Assembly: GCA_966211965.1 (NCBI GenBank)
Contig: CBIHON010000004.1
Coordinates: forward strand, 156,822-220,821
Direction: 5' to 3'
Source: CBIHON01 sp966211965
GTDB lineage: Bacteria; Pseudomonadota; Gammaproteobacteria; Burkholderiales; Burkholderiaceae_D
Length of the DNA stretch: 64,000 nt
The translations under genes were made by a program, and so were the position numbers. This document shows, piece by piece, positions 17,909 through 26,313 of the stretch. How positions within the stretch are numbered: position 1 is the first letter of the stretch; each line of letters starts with the position of its first letter. Below the pieces are notes generated by a model. The model did no database searches and was not told the origin of the DNA. It worked only from the letters and a program-made list of their open reading frames with translations.

Positions 17909-19522
17909 ATGGAAATGAAATACCCGCGCCAGCTTGATGTGGCAAGTGCCATCGCATTAGCGCAAACCCTTATGCAACAAGGCACCGCAGAAAGCCTTGC
18001 AGACGCAAAAGACCTTTGCCTAAATGTGCTCGCAGTTGATGCAGGCAATAGTAATGCTTGTTTTTTCCTTGGCAGGATTGATTTTGATCGCAAAAATTAT
18101 TCCGCAGCTCTGGAATATTTTCAGCGCGCGATCAAATTGAATCCTCTTGCTCCTCCTTTGCATTTTTTCCTGGGGCGTACCTTGAATGAAATGGGGCAGC
18201 ATGTCGAGGCGGAGGCAGCGTTACGTTACGCATTATCATTGGCCCCGCAACAACCTGAATTTTTGTTATGCCTGATCTTGAATCTGCTGGCGCAACGGAA
18301 TTTTTCGGAGGCGCTGCAGTGTTGCGATGCGTTTCTTCGTATTGCGCCTGACAACCCGCACGGGCACACGAACCGTGCTGCCGCTCTCGCTGGATTAGAC
18401 CGCTTGACTGAGGCGATCGCAAGCTCCCGGCGTGCTATCGATGCCGATCCGTCTGATCCGAAGGGATATCATAATCTGGCGGTTCTCATGCACAAGCTCG
18501 GTTTGATACAGGAGGCAGTAGAGGCTTTGCGCCGTGCAATCGGCATTCAGCATGATTTCAGCCCTGCCTTGATGTTTCTTGGTGCTTGCCTTCGATCCCA
18601 AGGAGAAACCCGAGACGCCATTAGCCAATTTGACGCTCTTCTTCGGAGCCATCCGAACTTCGAGGATGCTACACACCAACTCGCCGAAACGCGCCAATTG
18701 CTGCAACTGGAAGAGAGGGCGGAAGTGGCGGCCGGTCACTTGAATCCGCTTTTCGTTCTTGCTCCGGTGGCGCGTTGCGGCACTACTCTCCTGCAGAGGC
18801 TGTTTAATTCCAGCGAGCACATGATCATGTTTGGCGAAAACGAAGATGTTTCACGTCGATTGCCTGCTTGTGTCGGTTTTGCGATCAGCAAGTCCGAGAT
18901 GCGAACGGATCTCTCCGCCATGGGAAGCCTGGAGACGTTGCTCACGCGTGATTGGATCGCGGGCCTTTTTCCGGGCAGAGCCGATGCGTACCTCGAACTG
19001 GCATTACGAAATTTCTATGAGACGGTGGAGCATTATCAGACGACAGCCGACAAGCTTGGGCGCCGATGGGGAATCAAGGAGCCTTATGCCGGGCAAATGG
19101 GGATGATCCGGCACCTGCTGCCTCGTGCGCGCTTTATTTGCATCTATCGTAATCTGATTGATGTGGCACGCTCATATAAGGCCAGAGGCTGGTTTGAATC
19201 AAAGTTCGATGTCATCAAGTTGGCGCATGACTGGCAGGAGGAAATCAAGCAAATGTTTTTGTGCGGGACCAAGAATGTGCTGGTGGTCAGGTATGAAAAT
19301 TTGATTGCGAATCCGGATCAAGAGATTGCTCGTATCGAACAATTCTCCGGGTGTTCAAAGATAGACCGGAATTTGATGCGATTAAAAGTCAATTTGTCCG
19401 AGGCCGGAACGCATGGAAGCGCAGTTTCAGCGTATCGCATTCCTCAAGCGCTGAGCAAGGAAGAAAATGAGGTGTTGTGGGAATATGCCGGTGGAATGTT
19501 GAAGCACCTTGGCTACAGCTGA
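17909..19522 (+). CDS. TPR-repeat sulfotransferase
   Basis: Protein of 537 aa. The first 260 residues are about six tetratricopeptide repeats (for example the NYSAALEYFQRAIKLNP unit). The C-terminal half is a PAPS-dependent sulfotransferase domain: the 5'-phosphosulfate loop is APVARCGTTLLQRLF at about residues 285-299, and the 3'-phosphate-binding region is FICIYRNLIDVARSYKARGW at about 409-428. The RCGTT loop carries Cys where many relatives have Ser. TPR-sulfotransferases of this type are thought to modify protein or glycan acceptors bound by the TPR. It sits between the SGNH protein and the repeat-bearing secreted protein. Base composition resembles the adjacent SGNH gene. Confidence 0.8.
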   Translation: MEMKYPRQLDVASAIALAQTLMQQGTAESLADAKDLCLNVLAVDAGNSNACFFLGRIDFDRKNYSAALEYFQRAIKLNPLAPPLHFFLGRTLNEMGQHVEAEAALRYALSLAPQQPEFLLCLILNLLAQRNFSEALQCCDAFLRIAPDNPHGHTNRAAALAGLDRLTEAIASSRRAIDADPSDPKGYHNLAVLMHKLGLIQEAVEALRRAIGIQHDFSPALMFLGACLRSQGETRDAISQFDALLRSHPNFEDATHQLAETRQLLQLEERAEVAAGHLNPLFVLAPVARCGTTLLQRLFNSSEHMIMFGENEDVSRRLPACVGFAISKSEMRTDLSAMGSLETLLTRDWIAGLFPGRADAYLELALRNFYETVEHYQTTADKLGRRWGIKEPYAGQMGMIRHLLPRARFICIYRNLIDVARSYKARGWFESKFDVIKLAHDWQEEIKQMFLCGTKNVLVVRYENLIANPDQEIARIEQFSGCSKIDRNLMRLKVNLSEAGTHGSAVSAYRIPQALSKEENEVLWEYAGGMLKHLGYS

Positions 19523-19652
19523 GGTCTCTCAAGAGAGAAGAAAACCGAAGACGGTTCCTGCATGAGACACCTCCGGTTTGCTCGATGCGTAATTTACTTC
19601 AAAGGACCGCGCGCCCTGCTTGAGGTCATAACCGGCCCCAAAGAAGCGAAGC

Positions 19653-21881
19653 TCAGTCGATCTGTGTCTGCCCTAGCGTAAGTCCGCCGGTCGCTATATC
19701 CACGACAAAATTGATCAGCTCGAAAGTCGGCAGGTTTGCATTGAAGACGATGCGGTACTTGGCTGTCGGCGCCGATGGAATGAATCCAAGCATGGACTCG
19801 AGTTGTGCCGAAGTGAAGGTCAACATTTGCTGCGCGGCGATGGTGCCGATCGTTGCGTTGATCGTGCCGATGGTACTGCCGCTCTCGTTGTAGGCGGTTG
19901 CCGTAATCGTTCCATCCTGGTTGGTGGGGTTGACCAGACGTATCAAACTGGTCTTGTTGGTGCTGGTCGAGGCATTCAAAAAGAGTGCATTGCGCGTGGA
20001 GGAAGTGGCCGTGCCGGCAATGCGGTTATCGACCTGTGCCTGCCCCACGATGAGGTTGCCGCTTGCGCCATCAGTGATGAAGTTGACCAATTCAAAGCTT
20101 GGCAAGGCAGCGGTAAACACGATGCGATACTTGGCACTGCTGGAACTGGGCACATAACCGATTGCACTTTCGAGTTGCGCAGAAGTGAAGCTCAATATCT
20201 TTTGAGCGCCAAGTGTGCCGAGGGCGGTATCGGCGCGGCCGACGATTGCGCCGGCTTCATTGTAGGCGGTTGCAGTGACAGCGCCGCTCCCGACGTCGGG
20301 ATTGATCAACTGGATGAGGCTGGTGTTTGCGGCGTTGGATGGATTGACATATAAGGCGTTGCGCACCGATGAGCTTGCAGTGGCGACGGCACGATCATTG
20401 ATCTGGACTTGGCCGAGCGTGACGTTACCGGTCGCGACATCCTTTATAAAATTGATCAGCTCGAAGGTCTGCAAGTTGGCGTTGAAGGAGGCGTGGTATT
20501 TGGCACTGGGAGAAGAAGGAATATAACCGAGCGCCGATTCAAGTTGCGCCGAGGTGAACGTCAGCATCTGTTGTGGGGCGATCGTGCCGAGCGGGGCGTT
20601 GAGGGTGCCGGGAATCTCTCCATTCTCGCTGTAGGCCGTAGCCGTGACCACGCCGGTCTGGTTGGTCGGATTGATCAGGCGCACGACGCTGGTCCGGCTG
20701 AGATTGGTCGAGGGATTCACGAAGAGCATGTTGCGTGTGGATGTATTTGAAGTGCCGGTAACACGATTGCCGTTCTGCGCATGTGCCAGCGTCAGGTTGC
20801 CGCTTGCCACGTCCTTGACGAAATTGAGGACTTCAAAGCTGGCCAGGTTGGCGTTGAAAACAAGGTGGTATTTTGCGGTGCCTGACGACGGTGTATAGCC
20901 AAGAGCCGATTCAAGCTGCGCCGAAGTGAAGGTCAGCATCTGTTGCGCGGCGATGGTGCCAAGCGATGTATTGGGCGTACCGACCATGTTGCCGGCTTCG
21001 TCGTAGGCGGTGGCGGTCATTGCCGCGCTTTGGTTGGTGAGATTGATCAGTCGCATCACGCTGGTTTTGTTGGCGCTGCTTGATGCATTGACGAAGAACG
21101 CATTGTGCGTGGTAGGTGCCGCGAAGTTCGCGATGACCGTGCAATTGGCAGTGACCGGACTGGTGACAAACGTATTGCCGGTGAGCGTGCCGCCGCAAGT
21201 GCCTGTAACGGAGGCGGTGTAATACCCGGTGGCTGGGGTCAGGGTGAAGCTGGGGGTTCTGCTGTAGGCCACGTTCTGGCTTGCGCTGATGGTGCCGTTG
21301 CCAGCGGCGGATACGCTGCTGGTCACCGCATATTCGCGGGTGGCTGAACACGATGCAGAGGCGATACTTGCGTCGCAGCTCCAGGTATAGCTGGTCGGGG
21401 TGGACGTAACGCTGCTGGCGGTCCCGCCGTTACACAAGTTGGTGGGGGGCGTGGTCAGCGTCAATCCGTTGTCGCTGCCGCATGCGCCGGGGACGCAGGC
21501 GGTCGTGGTGAAAGGCTGGTCGGCGCCGAGCGTCGTGCCATCGCTGTTGACGGCCTTGGCGCGAAAATGGTAGGTGGTGCTGCAGCTTAGTCCGGTAACG
21601 TTCACCGAGACTGCCGTGGCGCCTGATCCGGCGCTTAATATTCCTCCAGTGGTGGCGGTAAGCGTCGTGCCATAGCTGGTGGTGCCTCCTGCTTCAAAGG
21701 TTACCGTGGTGGACTTGCCGTTGTCGTTCACGGTTCCGTTGAGTTTTGCACCAGTGTCGGTGACGCTGCTCGCGGCGTTTGTAGTGACGGTAGGCGCAGC
21801 CGCGATCGCCTGTTGGGCGAATGTGCAAGCCAGCAGCAATGGCAAGAGTGGGCGCAGCATGGTGGAGACGTGATAGTTCAT
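19653..21881 (-). CDS. Secreted protein with four tandem about-120-residue repeats
   Basis: Protein of 742 aa on the minus strand. It has a signal peptide (residues 1-28, ending AIAA), a fibronectin-III-like domain (about 29-128), a Cys-rich short segment (about 129-183), a beta-repeat segment resembling InlB-type or bacterial T-x-G repeats (about 184-256), then four repeats of about 113-124 residues starting at about 260, 384, 508 and 630. Each repeat contains a VN(A/P)S..NKTS..RL(I/V)N start, a TATAY centre, LTFTSAQLES and an ending FELxNFxxD. One copy of the same unit ends the secreted protein at 13378-14808. AGGAATTTAAC precedes the ATG, a good ribosome site. No sorting motif or autotransporter domain is seen; function not recognised. 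Confidence 0.82.
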   Translation of the reverse strand: MNYHVSTMLRPLLPLLLACTFAQQAIAAAPTVTTNAASSVTDTGAKLNGTVNDNGKSTTVTFEAGGTTSYGTTLTATTGGILSAGSGATAVSVNVTGLSCSTTYHFRAKAVNSDGTTLGADQPFTTTACVPGACGSDNGLTLTTPPTNLCNGGTASSVTSTPTSYTWSCDASIASASCSATREYAVTSSVSAAGNGTISASQNVAYSRTPSFTLTPATGYYTASVTGTCGGTLTGNTFVTSPVTANCTVIANFAAPTTHNAFFVNASSSANKTSVMRLINLTNQSAAMTATAYDEAGNMVGTPNTSLGTIAAQQMLTFTSAQLESALGYTPSSGTAKYHLVFNANLASFEVLNFVKDVASGNLTLAHAQNGNRVTGTSNTSTRNMLFVNPSTNLSRTSVVRLINPTNQTGVVTATAYSENGEIPGTLNAPLGTIAPQQMLTFTSAQLESALGYIPSSPSAKYHASFNANLQTFELINFIKDVATGNVTLGQVQINDRAVATASSSVRNALYVNPSNAANTSLIQLINPDVGSGAVTATAYNEAGAIVGRADTALGTLGAQKILSFTSAQLESAIGYVPSSSSAKYRIVFTAALPSFELVNFITDGASGNLIVGQAQVDNRIAGTATSSTRNALFLNASTSTNKTSLIRLVNPTNQDGTITATAYNESGSTIGTINATIGTIAAQQMLTFTSAQLESMLGFIPSAPTAKYRIVFNANLPTFELINFVVDIATGGLTLGQTQID

Positions 21882-22190
21882 GTTAAATTCCTTTGGATGG
21901 CGGTTTCAGGCAGAGCCGCCAACGTGGTTTGTCGTAATCCGATTGGCGGGAGTGGAAGAGAGGACGGGAAGGAAAGCAGGGCCGCCTTGGCCAATATCAA
22001 CCGTGCAATATCTCCATATACATGGCGACGTGATGCAAGCCCCTCTCTTCAGCTTGATTTTTTTGTTAAGTATGTTCCCGGCAATATACCGCGTTTCAAA
22101 TTTTTATAGAACAACAACTTGCAAGTCGAAGCGGACGCGCGGTAGCTGGGGATGGCGCAGCACTAGAAACTCGACCGTTTGACCAACTGA
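21882..22190. other. Intergenic region upstream of the repeat-protein gene
   Basis: About 309 bases between two minus-strand genes, AT-rich in the middle (around 22060-22110). It should hold the promoter of the repeat-protein gene and the 3' end of the BKACE transcript. I found no convincing -35/-10 pair or terminator and no coding potential. Confidence 0.4.
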
Positions 22191-23033
22191 TCAGGCCAGC
22201 CATTGCCTCAGCTCGAATGATGTTGCAATGGGCCGGCGATATGCACGCGCCAAGCCGGCGAGCCATTCGACGAGTTGGAGATTGGTCGCGGGTATTCGCG
22301 TTTGCCGCTCCTGCCAAAGATTATCTTCCAAGCCGATACGCACGCCCGATCCCATGACGCAGCCCAAGCCTGCGGCCGTTCTTTGGCTGTCGCCGATACC
22401 TGCCACGGACCACAGGGAACCTTCAGGCAGGGCGTTGACCAAGGCAGATAAATCATTGAGGGTTGCCTGAGCGCCGGCGATGTTGCCCAGCAGGATATTG
22501 AAATAATAGGGAGCCGTAATCAGCCCTTCCCGAATCAAGGCCTTGGCAAAATTGATCATCCCCAAATCAAAGACTTCAAGTTCTGGGCGGATGCCACGTT
22601 CCAGCATGCGCTTCGCCAAAAAACGTATCGTATCGGGCGTATTGGTGCTCGCTCCCGTCGCAAAATTGAGTGAGCTTAAAGTCAGGCTGGCCATGTCCGG
22701 TTTGGCGTTTCTTTCCAGATCCAATACCGCGGCGCGTTGCTGGGCATCTTGCCCGTGCCGGCCGCTGGTGCTGGCGCAGAGGATGATTTCCCGTCCCTCC
22801 GGGGTGGCGCGAATCGCTGAAATCAATCCGCGAAAGCGCGCCGCCTCGGCGCTCGGCTTGCCCGCATCGTCCCGGACATGCAAGTGCACCATCGATACCC
22901 CGGCGCGGACGCAGGCGACCACATCGGCCAGAATCGCGTCCTGGGTGAGAGGAACGTGAGGATTCTTGCTTGCATCGGCAACCGCACCGGTGGGGGCCAG
23001 ATTGATGATCATCGGCAAAGCGGAAGAATTCAT
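22191..23033 (-). CDS. BKACE-family (DUF849) beta-keto acid cleavage enzyme
   Basis: Protein of 280 aa of the DUF849/BKACE family, TIM-barrel zinc enzymes that condense a beta-keto acid with acetyl-CoA, such as 3-keto-5-aminohexanoate cleavage enzyme of lysine fermentation. The metal-binding HLHVRDD motif is at about residues 50-56, with INLAPTGAV at the N-terminus and LEVFDLGMI at about 153-161. Its substrate cannot be predicted. It lies 20 bases after the acyltransferase gene on the same strand, so the two are probably cotranscribed. A metabolic enzyme of this kind is unusual in a glycan region; it could supply or recycle an acyl-CoA. Confidence 0.85.
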   Translation of the reverse strand: MNSSALPMIINLAPTGAVADASKNPHVPLTQDAILADVVACVRAGVSMVHLHVRDDAGKPSAEAARFRGLISAIRATPEGREIILCASTSGRHGQDAQQRAAVLDLERNAKPDMASLTLSSLNFATGASTNTPDTIRFLAKRMLERGIRPELEVFDLGMINFAKALIREGLITAPYYFNILLGNIAGAQATLNDLSALVNALPEGSLWSVAGIGDSQRTAAGLGCVMGSGVRIGLEDNLWQERQTRIPATNLQLVEWLAGLARAYRRPIATSFELRQWLA

Positions 23034-23053
23034 GGTGAGTTTTTAGGGGGAAG

Positions 23054-23701
23054 TTATAAATCTTCAGGCAACGGCCGGCGCCGTGCAGGCACGCCGACAT
23101 ACAAGCCGTCCGGCTCGGTATCTGCAGTCACGAGCGCGCCGGCGGCCACCACGCACCCTGGCGCAAGTGTCACGCCGTCGCGGATGGTGCTGTTCAATCC
23201 CAAAAAGCACCGATCCCCGATCACTGCGTTGCCGGCCACGACCGCATGTGCTGCAAGAAATACATTGTCGCCCAGGACCGCGTGATGGGATACGTGGCTG
23301 CCGGTACGCAGGATGCAACTGGTGCCGATTTTAGCAAACGGTTGGACGATGGCGCCTTCATAGATCATCGAGTTTTCTCCGACGTTCAAATCCGGCCAAA
23401 CCATGGCTCTCGACGAGACATAGGTGGCGAACGTATAGCCGCGCTCCTTGGCTTCTGCATATCTGGCTGCACGCAGGCGATTGCAGTCGGCCCAGCCGAG
23501 AGGAACCATCAACGCGGTTTCCGCGGGCGGGAAATATTGTTCGAGTGATTCGAACGGTACCAGCGGCAGGTCGTGATGGGTGGAGGTTTTGCACCATGCC
23601 GCGTTCACCGTGAAGCCGACGACCTCATGCGGGCTGTCATGCTTGAGTACGTACCACGCCAGGCTGGCAAAGTTTCCTGAGCCGAATATAACGAGCTTCA
23701 T
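23054..23701 (-). CDS. NeuD/PglD-like sugar acyltransferase
   Basis: Protein of 215 aa with an N-terminal Rossmann-like segment (LVIFGSGNFASL, residues 3-14) and a C-terminal left-handed beta helix of hexapeptide repeats (about 95-205), ending in the GVPARR motif typical of the family. The likely catalytic His is in GSHVSHHAVLGD at about residues 133-144. Family members N- or O-acetylate nucleotide sugars such as UDP-4-amino-4,6-dideoxy-GlcNAc. It begins a minus-strand pair with the BKACE gene; a degraded region lies upstream. It is a second NeuD-type gene in the window, and clearly different from the one at 4446-5096. Confidence 0.82.
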   Translation of the reverse strand: MKLVIFGSGNFASLAWYVLKHDSPHEVVGFTVNAAWCKTSTHHDLPLVPFESLEQYFPPAETALMVPLGWADCNRLRAARYAEAKERGYTFATYVSSRAMVWPDLNVGENSMIYEGAIVQPFAKIGTSCILRTGSHVSHHAVLGDNVFLAAHAVVAGNAVIGDRCFLGLNSTIRDGVTLAPGCVVAAGALVTADTEPDGLYVGVPARRRPLPEDL

Positions 23702-24324
23702 TCACCGATCCTTCAAGTCGTCTTCACCACTCATCTTCCCGATCGTCCCTATCCATCTCAGCAGGGCCGCCGCCATACGGCTTCCCGCTGCAAGTGCGCG
23801 AGCGCATCCTTGTCGATGGCTATAATGTGTGCCTACTTGGCGCGCAACGCCACATTGCTTTGCACCGGAGGCGGGCCGGCGGAAGCGGTGCGGAAAAAAC
23901 GCAGCAAGCAGGGTTTGCGTTTCGTGCAAGCCGAACGATTCGGGCCCACCCGGCGCGGGGAGAATGACGCGCTGCGCGAGATAGTATCACCTGCCGACAT
24001 TGCGTGTTTCAATTTGCTCAATGTCGGTTACGAAGCGGGCTCCGATTGAACCGTAGCCTCGGCGCTGTTTGAGGATCAAAGGAAAGCTCGCGCTTTCCGC
24101 CAATTGCACGGCTGACTCGAAGGTTCCGGCGGTCGGCAGGCTTTCCCCCGGAATTGGTGCATCGAAGGAAGCGGCAATTGGCAAGGATGCGTTAGAATTG
24201 CCGACCGCATCCTCTTCACAGATTCTCGATATCCGCGAAAGCCGAACGGCGTGAACAAGGCAGTCATGACAGACTCACCGTTGGCCGGCTCATCTCAAGT
24301 TGCAACACTGTTCAGGCGCCGAAT
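23702..24324. other. 623-base region without an intact gene
   Basis: No intact gene is recognisable. The minus strand contains a 66-codon fragment with ATP-grasp-like sequence (listed separately). The + strand has a 20-codon frame from the ATG at 24266 that ends at the TGA overlapping the TTG start of the GT41 gene. The region may be the decayed upstream part of the acyltransferase/BKACE unit. Confidence 0.4.
23987..24184 (-). pseudogene. Possible ATP-grasp gene remnant
   Basis: A short minus-strand frame (about 65 aa, TTG start) contains TAGTFESAVQLAESASFP followed by LILKQRRGYGSIGARFV. This resembles the segment of ATP-grasp enzymes (carbamoyl-phosphate-synthase-like or sugar-acid ligases) in which a Lys and a Gly-rich loop bind ATP. 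No N-terminal preATP-grasp domain or catalytic C-terminal half is found in any frame around it, so if real it is a remnant. It lies just upstream of the acyltransferase gene on the same strand. The evidence is one motif only. Confidence 0.33.
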
Positions 24325-26313
24325 TTGATTGACCAATTATTTGCCTTGCACAATCAAGGCCGCTATGCCGAGGGAGAGGCGCTTGCCCGCGCCCTGATAG
24401 CCAGCTTTCCCAACCATGGGTTTCTCTGGAAGGTGCTGGGCGTGATGTTGAAGCAGCAAGGGCAATTGGAAGAAGCGCTGGAAGCCACGCGGACCGCAGC
24501 GCGGCTGTCGCCCGACGACGTGGAGACGCATAGCAATATGGGCGGCATTCTCAACGCGCTTGGCCGGCTCCAGGAGGCCGAGGCAAGCTTGAGACGCGTG
24601 CTTCAACAAACGCCCGGTTACTGCGGCGCGCATAATAATCTTGGCGTCACACTGTATGCGCAAGGCAAGTTGCAGGAAGCCGAAGCAAGCTATCGCAAAG
24701 CACTGGAACTCAATCCCGAGTATGCCGAAGCGCATTGCAATCTGGGCGCGGTATTGCATGCGCAAGAGCGGCATCGTGAGGCGGCCGATAGTCAGCGAAA
24801 GGCCTTGGAAATCCGGCCGGACTATGCCGATGCATATGGGTACCTGGGGCGGGCTCTCGATGCGCAAGGCATGCTCAAACAAGCCGAGACCAGTTATCGG
24901 CAAGCCCTTGCCTTAAACGGCGATCTGGTCGATATCCATGTGTGCCTGGCCAATAACTTGATGGAGCAGAGGCGAAGCGCGGAAGCGATAGAAAGTTTCC
25001 GCACGGCCCGGCAAATCGAACCCGATTCGGCGGAGATACATCATTGCCTGCTGTTTTGCCTCGATCATGATGAGGCGGCCGATCCGGCGACGCTCTTTCT
25101 TGAGCATCGCCGCTTCGGACTTCAATTTGAAACGCCGCTGAAATCGGCTTGGCCGCGCCATGCCAATTCGCGTGAACCTGAGCGCTGCCTGCGGCTTGGT
25201 TTCCTGTCGGGCGATTTTCGCAACCACGCGGTGGCGCATTTCATCGAATCGGTGCTTGAGAATTTGGCGCGCGATGCGACGCTTTCCTTGCATGCTTACG
25301 CCAATCATGACATCGATGACGAGGTGACGGAAAGGCTGAAGCGCCATTTCGCCGTCTGGAATCCGGTCTCCGGTTTGTCCGATCTTGCGCTTGCGGAGAA
25401 AATCCGCGGCGACCGCATCGATATCTTGCTGGATCTCTCCGGCCACACCGCAAAAAACCGCTTGCTGACGCTTGCCCGCAAGCCGGCGCCCTTGCAGGTC
25501 GGCTGGATCGGCTATCCGGGCACGACCGGCCTGGAGGCGATGGATTATTGCTTCAAGAGCGAATGCGGCACGCCGGCGGGGATGCTGGATGACCAATACA
25601 TTGAAAAGGTGATCCGGGTACCGGTGCACACCGCGTTTCAACCCGCCCCCGATGCACCCGAGGTCAATGCCTTGCCGGCGTTGACCAAGGGCTGCTTCAC
25701 GTTCGGCAGCTTTAACCGCGCGATCAAAATCAGCACCGGCACAATGGATTTGTGGGCGCGCGTGCTGAGGGCGCTGCCTGAGTCGCGCATGGTGATCGGC
25801 TACGTAAACAATCAACAGATTCAGGCGCAATTACGCGAGGACTTCCGCGCGCGGGGAATCGACGGAGCGCGAGTGACTTTTTATCCTCATGTCGACATGC
25901 GAACCTACCTGGCAATGCATGGGGAAATCGACGTGATGCTGGATACCTTTCCGTACTGCGGCAGCACGACCACCCGCCACGCCTTGTGGATGGGGGTGCC
26001 GGTGGTAAGCCTGGCCGGTCCGACACCGCCGCAGCGTCAGGGCGCGGCGGCGCTTGGGCCGGTTGGCATGCAGGACTGGATTGCGGCAACGCCCGACGAG
26101 TACGTGGCGAGAGCCCAGGCGGCAGCCGCAGATTTGTCGGAACTGGTTCGCCTGAGAGCGGCGCTGCGCGGCAAAATGATGAAAGCCGGTTTGAATCAAC
26201 CGCAGGGCGCGGCGCGATATATCTCCGCCGCACTGAGAATCATCTGGAAACGCTGGTGTGCCGGTCTGCCGGCGGAAGGTTTCATATTGAATGACGCGGA
26301 TATAAGGAATTAG
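24325..26313 (+). CDS. TPR O-GlcNAc-transferase-like protein (GT41)
   Basis: Protein of 662 aa. About seven TPRs fill residues 1-245 (for example GKLQEAEASYRKALELNPEY), followed by the two halves of a GT41 catalytic region of the SPINDLY/OGT type (about 290-650). Typical stretches are RLGFLSGDFRNHAVAHF, ILLDLSGHTAKNRL, QVGWIGYPGTTGLEAMDY and the late DTFPYCGSTTTRHALWMGVPVV. Bacterial members transfer GlcNAc or other sugars to proteins in the cytoplasm, including flagellin and adhesins. Only a TTG (24325) is available as start: no ATG or GTG lies in frame upstream, and the TTG overlaps the stop of a 20-codon frame (24266-24328). Its 3' end overlaps the convergent sialidase-like gene by 4 bases. 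Confidence 0.85.
   Translation: MIDQLFALHNQGRYAEGEALARALIASFPNHGFLWKVLGVMLKQQGQLEEALEATRTAARLSPDDVETHSNMGGILNALGRLQEAEASLRRVLQQTPGYCGAHNNLGVTLYAQGKLQEAEASYRKALELNPEYAEAHCNLGAVLHAQERHREAADSQRKALEIRPDYADAYGYLGRALDAQGMLKQAETSYRQALALNGDLVDIHVCLANNLMEQRRSAEAIESFRTARQIEPDSAEIHHCLLFCLDHDEAADPATLFLEHRRFGLQFETPLKSAWPRHANSREPERCLRLGFLSGDFRNHAVAHFIESVLENLARDATLSLHAYANHDIDDEVTERLKRHFAVWNPVSGLSDLALAEKIRGDRIDILLDLSGHTAKNRLLTLARKPAPLQVGWIGYPGTTGLEAMDYCFKSECGTPAGMLDDQYIEKVIRVPVHTAFQPAPDAPEVNALPALTKGCFTFGSFNRAIKISTGTMDLWARVLRALPESRMVIGYVNNQQIQAQLREDFRARGIDGARVTFYPHVDMRTYLAMHGEIDVMLDTFPYCGSTTTRHALWMGVPVVSLAGPTPPQRQGAAALGPVGMQDWIAATPDEYVARAQAAAADLSELVRLRAALRGKMMKAGLNQPQGAARYISAALRIIWKRWCAGLPAEGFILNDADIRN

Noticed and set aside
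23810..24049. 79-codon + strand frame as a small gene
   Set aside because: No ribosome site, homology or coding bias; lies in the degraded region.
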